The translations under genes and the position numbers were made by a program. Source: Undibacterium_A arcticum (lineage in GTDB: Bacteria > Pseudomonadota > Gammaproteobacteria > Burkholderiales > Burkholderiaceae_D). From it: 64,000 bases of DNA. The stretch is from the NCBI RefSeq assembly GCF_042660705.1, contig NZ_JBHSUQ010000001.1; one strand, 5' to 3'. Shown here one piece after another: positions 31,994-40,865 of this stretch (within the stretch, counting starts at the first letter, position 1; every line of letters begins with the position of its first letter). Under the pieces are notes generated by a model. That model saw nothing but the letters and a program-made list of their open reading frames with translations, was not told the origin of the DNA and made no database searches.

Positions 31994-32788
31994 TTAGGTA
32001 GCCATGAATTCGCCGCCGTTGGCGTCCAGCGCCGCGCCAGTGATCGCATTCGCATAATCGGACACCAGGAACAGCGCGGCCTTCGCGCAGTCGTCGTCGG
32101 TCGGCAACCGTCCGAGCGCAATATTGGCGGCGATCGGCGCAACCAGTTGCTCCTCCGGCAGGTTATGCTCGGCCGCCATCTGCTGGATGTAGCCCTGGAC
32201 CGGCGCGCCCCACATCCAGCCCATGTAGACGCTATTGGCCCGAATCCCGTGCGGCCCGAGTTCCTTGGCCAGGTACTTGACCGCCACCGCCAGCGCTCCC
32301 TTCGACGCCGCATAGCCGCCTTCGCCCGGAAACGGATTGCGGGTGGCCTGGGTGTTGATCATGACGATCGCGCCGCTGCCCTGTTTTTTCATCTGCGGCA
32401 CCACTTCCTGGGTCAGCGTCATGGTGCCGAACAGGTTGGTGTCAAACACCGAGCGCCAGCCCTCCAGATCGGCATCTGCGATCGCTTCCGGGAAGTTGCC
32501 GTGCATGAAGGCGCTGTTCACCAGCGCATCGATCCGGCCGAAGCGCTGGACCGCCTGGGCCGCCAGCTCCTTGCACTGTGCGCGGTCGGTGATGTCGGTC
32601 ACCACCTTCAGCACTTCGCAATCGACGCCCAGTTCCCGGATACGCTGTTCGGCGTCATCCAGTTTGGCCGCGGTGCGCGCCGCGAGGACCACCGCGTGCG
32701 CGCCTTCGCGCGCCGCTTCGATCGCCAGCTTGATGCCCAGTCCGGGGCCGATACCGGATATGATCACGACCTTGTTGCGTAATAGCAT
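31994..32788 (-). CDS. SDR family oxidoreductase in the sulfotransferase operon
   Basis: 264 residues. A variant cofactor loop VVIISGIGPGLGIKLA, then LVNSAF where NNAG is usual, and the active-site Tyr and Lys in GGYAASKGALAV. The C-terminal GAALDANGGEFM is a normal SDR end. It probably oxidises a secondary alcohol or reduces a ketone on the compound that is sulfonated. It lies 12 nt after the NTF2-like gene; the DHH gene follows. The substrate is unknown. Confidence 0.88.
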   Translation of the reverse strand: MLLRNKVVIISGIGPGLGIKLAIEAAREGAHAVVLAARTAAKLDDAEQRIRELGVDCEVLKVVTDITDRAQCKELAAQAVQRFGRIDALVNSAFMHGNFPEAIADADLEGWRSVFDTNLFGTMTLTQEVVPQMKKQGSGAIVMINTQATRNPFPGEGGYAASKGALAVAVKYLAKELGPHGIRANSVYMGWMWGAPVQGYIQQMAAEHNLPEEQLVAPIAANIALGRLPTDDDCAKAALFLVSDYANAITGAALDANGGEFMAT

Positions 32789-32800
32789 TTTGAATGTCTC

Positions 32801-33241
32801 CTATGAGGTGGTGTTGTAGTTATACGTGTAGCAAAGCTCCTGGCTGCGACTGCGGATGCGCCAGCCGTCGGCGGTGCGCAGCAGCGTGTCGTCGTACCAG
32901 ATACCGAAAAACATCACCCGCTCGCTGCCGTCGGGATGTCGCATCACCATCGGGTTGTGGCACATGGTGCGGGCGCTGGCGCACTCCCCCTCCAGCCGGA
33001 TGCGGATGTTGGCCATCATGTGCTGGCTGCGTGGGAATTGCGGCAGCGCTTGGCCGAGGAAGGCTTGTGCCTCGGCCAGCGTGCAGCGCGGGCCGCCGGT
33101 CGCACGATAGTCGATCACCGCATCGGCGGTGAAGATGCGCTCCAGCGCGGCAAAGTCGCGCGTGTCGATCGCATTGCCGTAGTCGATCAGCAGATCGGAA
33201 ATGTCGGCGCGGTCGAGCAGGTATTGCAGGTCGCGTGGCAT
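32801..33241 (-). CDS. NTF2-like (SnoaL/limonene-epoxide-hydrolase fold) protein
   Basis: 146 residues starting MPRDLQYLLDRADISDLLIDYGNAID. The pattern D-x-R-D-F-A-A-L-E-R-I-F near residue 30 and the closing WRIRSRSQEL strand are typical of SnoaL-like polyketide/steroid isomerase or ring-modifying proteins of the NTF2 fold. Such proteins include ketosteroid isomerases. It stands 9 nt downstream of the sulfotransferase in the operon. Catalytic role is not certain; some are only lipid-binding. Confidence 0.84.
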   Translation of the reverse strand: MPRDLQYLLDRADISDLLIDYGNAIDTRDFAALERIFTADAVIDYRATGGPRCTLAEAQAFLGQALPQFPRSQHMMANIRIRLEGECASARTMCHNPMVMRHPDGSERVMFFGIWYDDTLLRTADGWRIRSRSQELCYTYNYNTTS

Positions 33242-33250
33242 CGTGTTGCC

Positions 33251-34444
33251 TCAGCTGGTTGCAGTGGCAGCGGATAGGATATGGCGCTCGCGGTACGGCG
33301 CGAAATCCTGCTTGAGCTGATCCTCGCTGAGGCCGAACTGCGCCAGCGTGTAGTCGTGCGCGGCGCGCTGGTCGCGTCGGTTCTGCGCCAGCCATGCCCG
33401 CATCGCATCGCGCACCTGGTCCGGGAAGCTGATACCGGCGAAGCGATACACCGACTCGATCACGCCGAGTGGATCGGTCACGGTGTCCGCAAACCGGATG
33501 TCGAGGAAACGGTCTGCCGGCAGCGTGTCGCGCACCGCCATCGTATGGTGCACAGCGCGCCGCATGCGTGTGCTCCACTGCTGGCCGACCGTTTTCGCAT
33601 CCGGCGCGTCGGCGTACATTTTCCACAGCGTATGCGCCATGCTGGCCATCGATGGAATCGTGTGCGCCGGGTCGCGGTGGGTCAGCACTACTTTCGCTGC
33701 CGGGAAAACCTTGAACAACAGTTCCAGCGTATGCAAATGCTGCGGCGTCTTCAGTATCCAGCGCTGCGCAGCGGGCTCGCCGCGCTGCTGCTTTTGCCAT
33801 TGCAGGAACTGCAGCATTTTTTTCAGATATTCGTAAACCGGTGTCTGGTCCTGCTGGTCGAGCCAGGCGGTATAACTCGGCACGTTAACGAACGAATCCA
33901 TCGCAGACATGAACGAGTGTTCCATCAGCATGAACTCCTCGTCCGCCAGCATCGCATCCAGCGGATGAATCGCCAGAATTTGCGGTATGTACTTGATCAT
34001 CATGTCCACTTCGCCGCGGGCCAGCGCGATGCGCGACGCTGGGTCTGCCACCGGCTGACCAGGTAGCGGCGCCGGATAGCGGGTCTCCCACCATGCTGCG
34101 GAATAGAAACGCGGATCGACCGCCAGCGCGCGCTGCAGCAAGGTGGTGCCGGTACGCGGCAAGCCGACGATCACCACCGGATCGTCAATGCGCTGCGCCA
34201 GGATTTCCGGATAGCGCTTGCAGTAGTCCTCGATAATCAAGCGATTGACCAGTTGCATCACGATTTTCTCATGCAACAACGCGCTGCCCTGCGCGGAGAG
34301 ATTCGCCTCTTCAGCCAGCGATTTGAACAGCACGTCCAGCGCAGTGCGATAGTTGCCGTTGCCGAAATCGGTAAGTCCGCCCGCGCGTTCGATAGCCAGC
34401 GCCAACACGCGCGCTACATTCAGTTCAGGGGTTGCGGTAGTCAT
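33251..34444 (-). CDS. PAPS-dependent sulfotransferase family protein
   Basis: 397 residues from the ATG at 34444. The 5'-phosphosulfate loop is VVIVGLPRTGTTLLQRAL (around 90), and the 3'-phosphate site KVVLTHRDPAHTIPSM lies around 265. Conserved LKTPQHLHTL sits between them. This is the Sulfotransfer_3-like bacterial group, which transfers sulfate from PAPS to hydroxyl groups of lipids or small molecules. cysD-cysNC 15 kb away share an upstream motif with this operon. Start overlaps the DUF1214 stop by 4 nt. The acceptor is not known. Confidence 0.88.
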   Translation of the reverse strand: MTTATPELNVARVLALAIERAGGLTDFGNGNYRTALDVLFKSLAEEANLSAQGSALLHEKIVMQLVNRLIIEDYCKRYPEILAQRIDDPVVIVGLPRTGTTLLQRALAVDPRFYSAAWWETRYPAPLPGQPVADPASRIALARGEVDMMIKYIPQILAIHPLDAMLADEEFMLMEHSFMSAMDSFVNVPSYTAWLDQQDQTPVYEYLKKMLQFLQWQKQQRGEPAAQRWILKTPQHLHTLELLFKVFPAAKVVLTHRDPAHTIPSMASMAHTLWKMYADAPDAKTVGQQWSTRMRRAVHHTMAVRDTLPADRFLDIRFADTVTDPLGVIESVYRFAGISFPDQVRDAMRAWLAQNRRDQRAAHDYTLAQFGLSEDQLKQDFAPYRERHILSAATATS

Positions 34445-35549
34445 GCGGTCTCCACGAGAGAATTGAGTTTGACGACGCGGGTCGTCGGATGGACGGGCTG
34501 CGACGCGCCGACCCAGCGCAAGCACATGGTGCCGTTCTGGTGTCCGGCAGTTTCCAGCCAGTTGGATCGACCCGGGTCCCGATGAGAAACGATCAGCGTG
34601 ATGCCGCCGTCGTCGTTGTACCGGGCCGAATGCTTGTTGATGCAGATGTTGTGGTAGCGGTAATCGAGCGATTCCATCCAGTAATTGTCGACTTGGAAAT
34701 TCCAGAAATCGCAATCGGGCACCGACGCCACGTCGACGACCAGCGCTTCGTCAGCGGCCAGTTCCCAGTACGAGTGGTAGTAGAAAATATTGGGATCGCC
34801 GCCAGCCGCCTGGCATACCGCCTGGTCGGCAGGCGGCAGTTGATTCGGGTGCGCGCGGTAGCCGGCTGCCCAATCGGCGAAGATGCGCGCGGTATTTTCA
34901 ACGAAGCTGGCGGCGCGCAACAGTCCCTGGTGCAGCGCCACCGGTGCAAGCGGCACCGGTTCGCCGTCGGAGCCGATACGCTCGATTTTCAGCTGTGCGG
35001 TCTTTCCGCCTTGCGATCGAGGAAAGTTTGCCTGACGATCAGCGCGTTGGTCGTCGGCTCCATGCGCACCCAGTTTCGGTCGTGCGCTTGCTGGCTGAGA
35101 ATGATTTCGAAGCTGCCATCCGGATCAACCTCGAGATGATTGGCGTCGATGAAGCCGGTCTGCGTCATTTTGCCGTCGGTCTCGTAGCCGCCTTTCTGGC
35201 TGCCAAAACTCAGATAGGACACCGTGCCCCGGTTGCCGGAAACGCGGTATTCGTTGTTGCCGTTCAGGCGTGCGTACTGGTAAAAATTGTCCGGGTTATC
35301 GGCGCCGATCTTCGCGGTTTCATGCGATGGTGAAAAGAAGCCGGGAAACTCGGGGTCGGAAAATTCTACATGCATTTCTAGCGCAATCCGCAACAACCTG
35401 GTCAAGTAACGGTAGCCTTCGGCGCGCGTGAAGGCGTCTTGCGGCGCCTCTGGTCGCAGGATTTGCTGACCGCTGCGTTTGAGTGCATCGCAGAAGGTCG
35501 CCCAGGTTTCTCCTGAAAGAATTTGCGCTTCGATGGTATTTGTCGCCAT
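34441..35549 (-). CDS. DUF1214 domain protein (frameshift)
   Basis: About 369 residues after one A is restored near 35003-35005. The N-terminal part contains TRLLRIALEMHVEF and GNRGTVSYLSFGSQKGGY. The C-terminal part ends NWLETAGHQNGTMCLRWVG, the common DUF1214 end (a DUF1254/1214-type beta domain). There is no signal peptide, so it is probably cytoplasmic. First gene of the DUF1214-sulfotransferase-NTF2-SDR-DHH operon; an operator-like palindrome lies 127 nt upstream. Function is unknown. An internally deleted copy is at 44807-45078. Confidence 0.82.
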
Positions 35550-35675
35550 GCTGATTCTCCTGTCATCCGCACATCGGCGGTTCGTATTGGCAAAATCGCT
35601 CACATTTTTGCGGTGTGCACATTCTCGTGAATGCCCCGTGATGTCCGCACGATAGCAAGGGCAAGCACGCCTGCT

Positions 35676-35695
35676 CTTCGTCTGATCGGACTAAG
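35676..35695. promoter_or_regulatory. Operator-like near-palindrome, site 1 (DUF1214/sulfotransferase operon)
   Basis: On the minus strand TTAGTCCGATCAGACGAAG. It differs from the cysD site at one base of 19. It lies 127 nt upstream of the DUF1214 gene. The whole gap 35550-36021 holds no gene and is about 90% like 45079-45524. Confidence 0.65.
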
Positions 35696-35812
35696 TTTTG
35701 ATGATTGGAATCGTTACACTGGACGCGGCATGGCTTGATCCTGCGCTGCCCGCTCGCATGCGATGCGGGTATTGCACGCCTAGTCAGTTGATTGTTGGCA
35801 CGCGTTACACCA

Positions 35813-35832
35813 TCTAGTCCGACCGGACGAGG
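35813..35832. promoter_or_regulatory. Operator-like near-palindrome, site 2 (SRPBCC promoter)
   Basis: TCTAGTCCGACCGGACGAGG, with core TAGTCCGACCGGACGA, about 190 nt upstream of the SRPBCC start. The centre is 137 bp from site 1. Confidence 0.6.
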
Positions 35833-36021
35833 TTCGGGTGTCCGACGGCTGGCAAGATGGCCTCAGCGATAGCTGTATGGAACATCCCGATACCGGTTCA
35901 TGAGGTGCTGATCTGCTGCCCGGCATGAAGACGTATAGGAACGGGGATGACCGCCAGCAGTTGCAAGCTAGCGTGCTTAGAAAAACAGCTGCGCTGTTCA
36001 CACAATATAAAGGAGACTTGC

Positions 36022-36519
36022 ATGCCCGATTCAAAATTCCTGGTGACTTCGGTCAAAGTACAGATCAACGCGCCGGCATCGCTGGTGTGGGATGTGTTGG
36101 TCGATCTCGACAATTACCCGCAATGGAATCCCTACACGGTCAAGGTCGAGTCGACGCTGGAAATGGGCGAGCCGGTCAACCTGTTTTTGCCTGACCCGAC
36201 CCGGCCTGGAGAGTTGATTCATGTGATCGAACATCTGGCGGCCTTCGATCAGCCGAAGCAGCTGTCATGGGAGCTGTCGCCTTCCGAGCTATCCCCCGAC
36301 GCCGCGCGCCGCGACCAATATATCGAGGCGACGGGCGACGCCAGTTGCACCTATTACACCACCGATCTGTTCCTTGGACCGACCGCACCCGCCGTGATGG
36401 AACAACACGGGCTATGGGTTAAGCAGGGCTTCGACGCGGTTGCGCACAGCCTGAAAACGCGGGCTGAGCAGTTGTATGCGAATCGCGCAACCGCGCAGGT
36501 TGCTAAAAAACCCGCTTAA
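36022..36519 (+). CDS. SRPBCC (START-like) family protein
   Basis: 165 residues; start has AAAGGAG 7 nt upstream. The opening SVKVQINAPASLVWDVLVDL followed by NYPQWNPYTV is the classical polyketide-cyclase/START-like beginning, a fold that binds hydrophobic ligands. It is divergent from the sulfotransferase operon across a promoter with two operator-like sites. It may carry or process a lipid-like substrate. A 3'-truncated copy starts at 45525. Confidence 0.88.
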   Translation: MPDSKFLVTSVKVQINAPASLVWDVLVDLDNYPQWNPYTVKVESTLEMGEPVNLFLPDPTRPGELIHVIEHLAAFDQPKQLSWELSPSELSPDAARRDQYIEATGDASCTYYTTDLFLGPTAPAVMEQHGLWVKQGFDAVAHSLKTRAEQLYANRATAQVAKKPA

Positions 36520-36664
36520 GGCCTCATCGGTGCACCAGCCCGTTATCGGGGAGAGGCATCCATACCATCTGAACAAGCCGCGCATGTTCAAAAATCTGGC
36601 GGCCGCTGTAGCACAGTCGCAGACGCGCTCTGGACGGTTCTGATAATCATATAGCCCATATGGA

Positions 36665-37690
36665 TCAACCGGCCCGACGCAGGGCGGTGGGTGCCTGTCC
36701 GGTCCAGCGCCGGAAGGCGCGGCGGAAGGCGCCACCGTTGCTGAACCCCAGCTGGCCGGCGATCTCTTCTACCGCCATGTCAGTCTGCCGCAGCAGCCGC
36801 TGCGCCGCCCGCCGCAAACAGGCATCACGCAGGCTTGACAGCGAGCTGCCCTCGCTTTGCAACTGCCGGCGCAGGCTGGATTCACTGAGATCCAGCAACT
36901 CCGCCAGAACGGCGCAACCAGGCAGCGGCACGCGCTCAGCCAGTGCCGCCTCCAAATGGGCATTCACCCGTTGGGGCAGCGACGCCATACCCGCCGGCCC
37001 CGCCGTCACATCGAAGGGAAACCGCGCCAGAAACGCAGCCAAGTCCCGCGCCTGCCGCATCACCGGTCGAGCCAGCAGCCTTGCATCGAAGGAGAACCCG
37101 CAAGACTTTTGCCCCATCACCACCGGCGCTTCGAACAATCCCAGAAACGGCCCAGCGTCCTCGCGCCGGGGATGGGACAGAAATACCTCCGCCGGACGCA
37201 GGGGCTCGCCGATCAGCCAGCCGAACAGCAACAGATACGCGTAAAGGCCGGTGATATCCACCAGGCAGGCCGCAATACTATGGCGCCGACGCAGGGAGTT
37301 CATGCGAAACACCACAGTGTTCTGCCGCCGCTCCAGCGCCAGTTCCCCAGCGCGAGGATGCAGCATGGCGCAAAACTGTACCGCCAGCTTCACCGCCTCG
37401 GCCAGCGTGCTCGCACTCAGCACACAGCGGCACAGCAGATTCACCTCTTCCTGACTCATGGGCGGATGACCTTCGCCACGGGCCACCCGTTCCTCCAGGG
37501 CGCCAATGGCCTCCCGATAGAGCTCGGCGAAATCCCCCGCAGATAATGTGCCGCTGGGGCCCGCCTGGCCCAGCTCCCGCAACAGCCTGGCTGCGAGAGC
37601 ATCGGGCATTCCCCGTCTTGGTGGTGATAGCGGCTGCTTGCGTCTGGCCATCAGAAATTCCTCATACTGAGCAAATGGGTAGTGAGCCAT
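36665..37690 (-). CDS. AraC-family transcriptional regulator
   Basis: 341 residues from MAHYPFAQYEEF; MARRKQPLS at 37651 is an alternative start. The N-terminal half resembles the arabinose-binding-like domain of OruR-type regulators (ALEERVARGEGHPPMSQEEV, LVDITGLYAYLLLF). The C-terminal HTH has LSESSLRRQLQSEGSSLSSL and VEEIAGQLGFSNGGAFRRAF. It is divergent from the four-gene operon 37831-40579, across 140 nt, and most likely controls it in response to a hydrophobic ligand. Confidence 0.9.
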   Translation of the reverse strand: MAHYPFAQYEEFLMARRKQPLSPPRRGMPDALAARLLRELGQAGPSGTLSAGDFAELYREAIGALEERVARGEGHPPMSQEEVNLLCRCVLSASTLAEAVKLAVQFCAMLHPRAGELALERRQNTVVFRMNSLRRRHSIAACLVDITGLYAYLLLFGWLIGEPLRPAEVFLSHPRREDAGPFLGLFEAPVVMGQKSCGFSFDARLLARPVMRQARDLAAFLARFPFDVTAGPAGMASLPQRVNAHLEAALAERVPLPGCAVLAELLDLSESSLRRQLQSEGSSLSSLRDACLRRAAQRLLRQTDMAVEEIAGQLGFSNGGAFRRAFRRWTGQAPTALRRAG

Positions 37691-37830
37691 GACCGGATTG
37701 GTACTGTCAAGCCCGACTCGCTGCGCGTACAGTTTAGCCCTACCGTCAGGCCGTTCCGCTGGCGCAAACGCAAAAGAACCGGCCTCTAGCCCACTAAGTG
37801 CAAGCAAAGCCATACACATACAGGTGATCA

Positions 37831-38178
37831 ATGATCCAGTTGCTGGACGAAATCGTGGTGGCGGCAGACTCTCTGCCCACCCTGCGCGCACTGCTCCATG
37901 AACGCTATCTACCCGGCGCCCAGACGCGCAACATGCAACTCGCCGGCGAATGGGTGTCGCCACCGGTGACGGTGGCCGGCGAACCCCACACCCTGTGGCT
38001 GACCTGGCAGCTGCCAGACATCGGGGCCTGGTGGGCCATGCGCCAGCAGGCCAGCCTCGACCCCGTCGTGGAAGCACTGTGGAAAGATGTGGATGCTCTC
38101 TGCCTCCGCCGCGCTCGTCATGTGCAGATACCCGCCAGCAATGCGCCCGCCACTGTTATGGAGCCTCCCCATGCCTGA
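37831..38178 (+). CDS. Small hypothetical protein, probable alpha-beta barrel
   Basis: 115 residues: MIQLLDEIVVAADSLPTLRALL and QNMQLAGEW-like strands, with TLWLTWQLPDIGAWWAMR. It resembles small dimeric alpha-beta barrel proteins (EthD/NIPSNAP-like), but I cannot name a family. First in the AraC-controlled operon, overlapping the next gene by 8 nt, so it probably takes part in the same step as the Dabb-like protein. Confidence 0.65.
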   Translation: MIQLLDEIVVAADSLPTLRALLHERYLPGAQTRNMQLAGEWVSPPVTVAGEPHTLWLTWQLPDIGAWWAMRQQASLDPVVEALWKDVDALCLRRARHVQIPASNAPATVMEPPHA

Positions 38179-38758
38179 GACCGCCCAGATCTATCTCGCA
38201 GAAGGCGCCGACCGCACTGCCTTTGAAGCCGCATTGAAGACGCTGCCCGGGCTCTATGCCGCCAACCTGCCGGGTTGCTGGGGCGCTGGCGACTATACCT
38301 GGGATTCCGCCCCCGGTACCAGCGCACCCGCCAATCTGGAAAGCCTGCCGGGTGTGGTCCGGGTGGACGCTGTGCGCTACACGCCAATTGGCGGTGGCTT
38401 ACGCGATCCGGCGCTGGCTCAGGGCGTCAAGCGCACCTTGTTACTGCGCGTATGGCCCGGCACGGACACCGCGCGGGTTGAGCGCTTCGAGCAAGAATTA
38501 CTGCAAATGCCGCACTACATGGCAGGCATACGAAACTGGTCCCTGGGCCGCTGCGAACCCGGCAGCGCATGGACCCACGTCTGGCAGCAGGAATTCGCCG
38601 ATGTGGCCGATCTTCTCGGCGAATACTTGATGCACCCCTACCACTGGGCCTGGGTGGACCGCTGGTTCGATTCCGAACACCCAGACCGCATCGTGGACGG
38701 CGTTTTAAGCCACGCTTTCTGCCCCATGGCCGGCCCCGTATTGGCTTCCCTGTCCTGA
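38171..38758 (+). CDS. Dabb-like two-domain protein
   Basis: 195 residues. An N-terminal half (MPETAQIYLAEGADRTAFEA) and a C-terminal half containing VERFEQELLQMPHYMAGIRNW and WTHVWQQEFADVADLLGEYL. The second is a recognisable Dabb barrel; the first looks like a divergent one. No catalytic residues are clear. Follows the previous ORF and stands 13 nt before the SDR. It may help bind the operon's substrate. Confidence 0.7.
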   Translation: MPETAQIYLAEGADRTAFEAALKTLPGLYAANLPGCWGAGDYTWDSAPGTSAPANLESLPGVVRVDAVRYTPIGGGLRDPALAQGVKRTLLLRVWPGTDTARVERFEQELLQMPHYMAGIRNWSLGRCEPGSAWTHVWQQEFADVADLLGEYLMHPYHWAWVDRWFDSEHPDRIVDGVLSHAFCPMAGPVLASLS

Positions 38759-38771
38759 ACTGGAGAACACC

Positions 38772-39581
38772 ATGAACACACTGCAAGGCAAGATCGCCCT
38801 AGTCACCGGCGCCAGCCGCGGCATTGGCCGCGCCATCGCCCAGCGCTTCGCCGCCGAAGGCGCCACCGTCGTTATCACCGCCCGCAGCCTGAATACGGCC
38901 ACAGTGGAAGGCACTCTGAGTGAAACCGCCAGGCTGATCGAAGCCGCCGGCGGCCGCGCCATTGCGCTCGCCGCGGATCTGGAAAACCCGGCCGAGCGCG
39001 ATGCGCTGGTGGAACGCGCCGTCGCCGCTGCCGGCGGCCTGGATATTCTGGTGAACAATGCCGGCTTCGCGGAGTACGCGCCAGTGGCCGAGATGCCGGG
39101 GGACATGTTCGAACGCACCGTGGATCACTACCTGCGTGCGCCGTTTGCGTTGATCCAGCGCGCCGTGCCGCACCTGCGTCAGCGCGGCGCTGGCTGGATT
39201 CTCAACATCGGCTCAGTGACTGCGGAACCGCCACAGCGCCCGTTCGATGACTTCGCCCGTTTCGGCGGCGCTACCGTTTACGCTGCGGTGAAAGCTGCCA
39301 TGCACCGCTTCACCGAGGGCGTGGCCGCTGAACTGCAGATCGACAATATCGCCGTCAATCTGGTGGGGCCGTCAGGCGCCATCCGCACACCCGGCGCGGC
39401 GCGCTACATTCCGGCGGACTACCCCACCGAGCCGGTGGAATATCTGGTGGAAACGGCGCTCGCCCTGTGCCACAAACCGGCCGCCGAACTCACTGGCGAG
39501 GTCACCTACAGCATGGCCTACCCCGCCGCCCACAATCTCATCGTTTACCAACTGGACGGGCGCACCCCGCTCGCCCAGTAA
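38772..39581 (+). CDS. SDR family oxidoreductase in the AraC operon
   Basis: 269 residues. IALVTGASRGIGRAIAQRFA, ILVNNAG and the active-site Tyr/Lys in ATVYAAVKAAMHRFT are present. The C-terminal part lacks the usual GGxxxDGG end and instead has EVTYSMAYPAAHNL, marking a less common SDR group. Located 13 nt after the Dabb-like gene and 14 nt before the MDR oxidoreductase, so two redox enzymes act in series. The substrate is unknown. Confidence 0.87.
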   Translation: MNTLQGKIALVTGASRGIGRAIAQRFAAEGATVVITARSLNTATVEGTLSETARLIEAAGGRAIALAADLENPAERDALVERAVAAAGGLDILVNNAGFAEYAPVAEMPGDMFERTVDHYLRAPFALIQRAVPHLRQRGAGWILNIGSVTAEPPQRPFDDFARFGGATVYAAVKAAMHRFTEGVAAELQIDNIAVNLVGPSGAIRTPGAARYIPADYPTEPVEYLVETALALCHKPAAELTGEVTYSMAYPAAHNLIVYQLDGRTPLAQ

Positions 39582-39595
39582 CCAGAAAGACTCTC

Positions 39596-40579
39596 ATGCG
39601 TGCCATCGTGATACACCGCTTCGGCGGACCGGAAGAACTGCAACTGGCGGAAGTAGCCACCCCCGAACCCGGCGCCGGAGAAGTGCTGATCCGGGTGGTG
39701 TTGGCCGGCGTCAACCCAGCGGACTGGAAATGCCGGGAAGGCCGGCTGCAGCATTATTTCAATTACCAGTTTCCATTCATCGTCGGCTTTGATGCGGCAG
39801 GTGTCGTGGAACGCGTGGGTGAGTCTGTCACGGAGTACGCCGTCGGCGACACCGTGCTTACCTCTTCCAACCAGGGCCGTGGCGAGTGGGGCAGCTACGC
39901 CGAGTATGTGAAGTCCTCCACCGCCAACGTTGCACGGCTGCCGAAGGGTATCGATTTCGCCCAAGGCGCTACCATCCCCACCGCCGGCGCCACCGCTTGG
40001 GGCGCCGTGCATGATGTGGGCGCGGTGAAAGCCGGGCAGAAGGTGCTGATCAATGGCGGCTCCAGCAGTGTCGGCATTTTCGCCATCCAGCTCGCCAAGG
40101 CGGCAGGTTGTGAGGTGGCCGCCACCTGCGGGCCGGCCAATCTGGACTTCGTCAAGAGCCTGGGCGCGGATCACGTTATCAATTACCGCAGCGAGGCTGT
40201 ACTGGAGGCAACCGCCGCCTGGGCACCCGAGGGCGTGGATCTGTTGGTGGACGCCATCGGCCTGAGCAGTCTGCCGGCAGATTCCACCCGAGTTATCCGC
40301 CCCGGTGGTGCCCTGGTCGCCATAGCAACGCTGATTCAGGATATTGGCGGCTTCGATGCCGCTTTGGCCAAGTCCCGCGATGTACGCTTGCTCTCCAACA
40401 TGGCCGCAGCGGCGCGCATTCCCGAGCACCTGCGCGCGGTGGTGGATGCCGTCGCCCAAGGCCGGGTGACAACGCCGCCTTATGAAATCCTGCCCCTGGA
40501 GCAGGCCGGCGAGGCGCACCGCCGGGTGGCCGACGGCCATGTGCGCGGCAAATTATTGCTGCGAGTCGGCGCCGGCTGA
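39596..40579 (+). CDS. Zinc-free MDR oxidoreductase (quinone oxidoreductase-like)
   Basis: 327 residues. MRAIVIHRFGGPEELQLAEV is the common opening of NADPH:quinone oxidoreductases. The cofactor loop is VLINGGSSSVGIFAIQLAKA, with GADHVINYRSE. No zinc Cys cluster is seen. It may reduce an enone or quinone with NADPH. Last intact gene of the operon; the start is the ATG at 39596 after AGAAAGA. Confidence 0.87.
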   Translation: MRAIVIHRFGGPEELQLAEVATPEPGAGEVLIRVVLAGVNPADWKCREGRLQHYFNYQFPFIVGFDAAGVVERVGESVTEYAVGDTVLTSSNQGRGEWGSYAEYVKSSTANVARLPKGIDFAQGATIPTAGATAWGAVHDVGAVKAGQKVLINGGSSSVGIFAIQLAKAAGCEVAATCGPANLDFVKSLGADHVINYRSEAVLEATAAWAPEGVDLLVDAIGLSSLPADSTRVIRPGGALVAIATLIQDIGGFDAALAKSRDVRLLSNMAAAARIPEHLRAVVDAVAQGRVTTPPYEILPLEQAGEAHRRVADGHVRGKLLLRVGAG

Positions 40580-40581
40580 TT

Positions 40582-40865
40582 AGTCTGCCGCCGAGCTGCC
40601 GCGCAACCACGGGCGAGCACGTCTTCCAGCGTCCGGACGAATTCGACGTCGAACAAACTATCAAGCAGCAGATCGCCTCCAGCACCGGCATCTACGTCTG
40701 CCGGAACATGCACGGATTCCGCCGTCTGCCGATCCGCTTAAAACCCTTTTACTAGGAGGAGATGATGCAAATGAAGGAACATGTAACTCGCTACGAGGCA
40801 GCGCTTTAGTCGATGCGCTCTATCAGGTGCTTGATCTCGGTTCGAAAGAGAAAGGAATTGTCCTG
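40582..40865 (+). other. Unassigned region with gene remnants
   Basis: A frame open from the MDR stop to the TAG at 40753-40755 reads ATTGEHVFQRPDEFDVEQ... and ends RLPIRLKPFY, without a start codon. AGGAGGAG at 40753-40761 then precedes a 15-codon ORF (ATG 40762, TAG 40807). Continued in another frame, DALYQVLDLGSKEKG leads into the DUF1329 gene. It looks like fragments of one or two genes; I do not recognise them. Confidence 0.3.

Noticed and set aside
30877..32313. A 478-codon open frame on the minus strand
   Set aside because: It is rich in Arg/Pro/Ala and runs across the real DHH and SDR genes in another frame; the latter have full family motifs.
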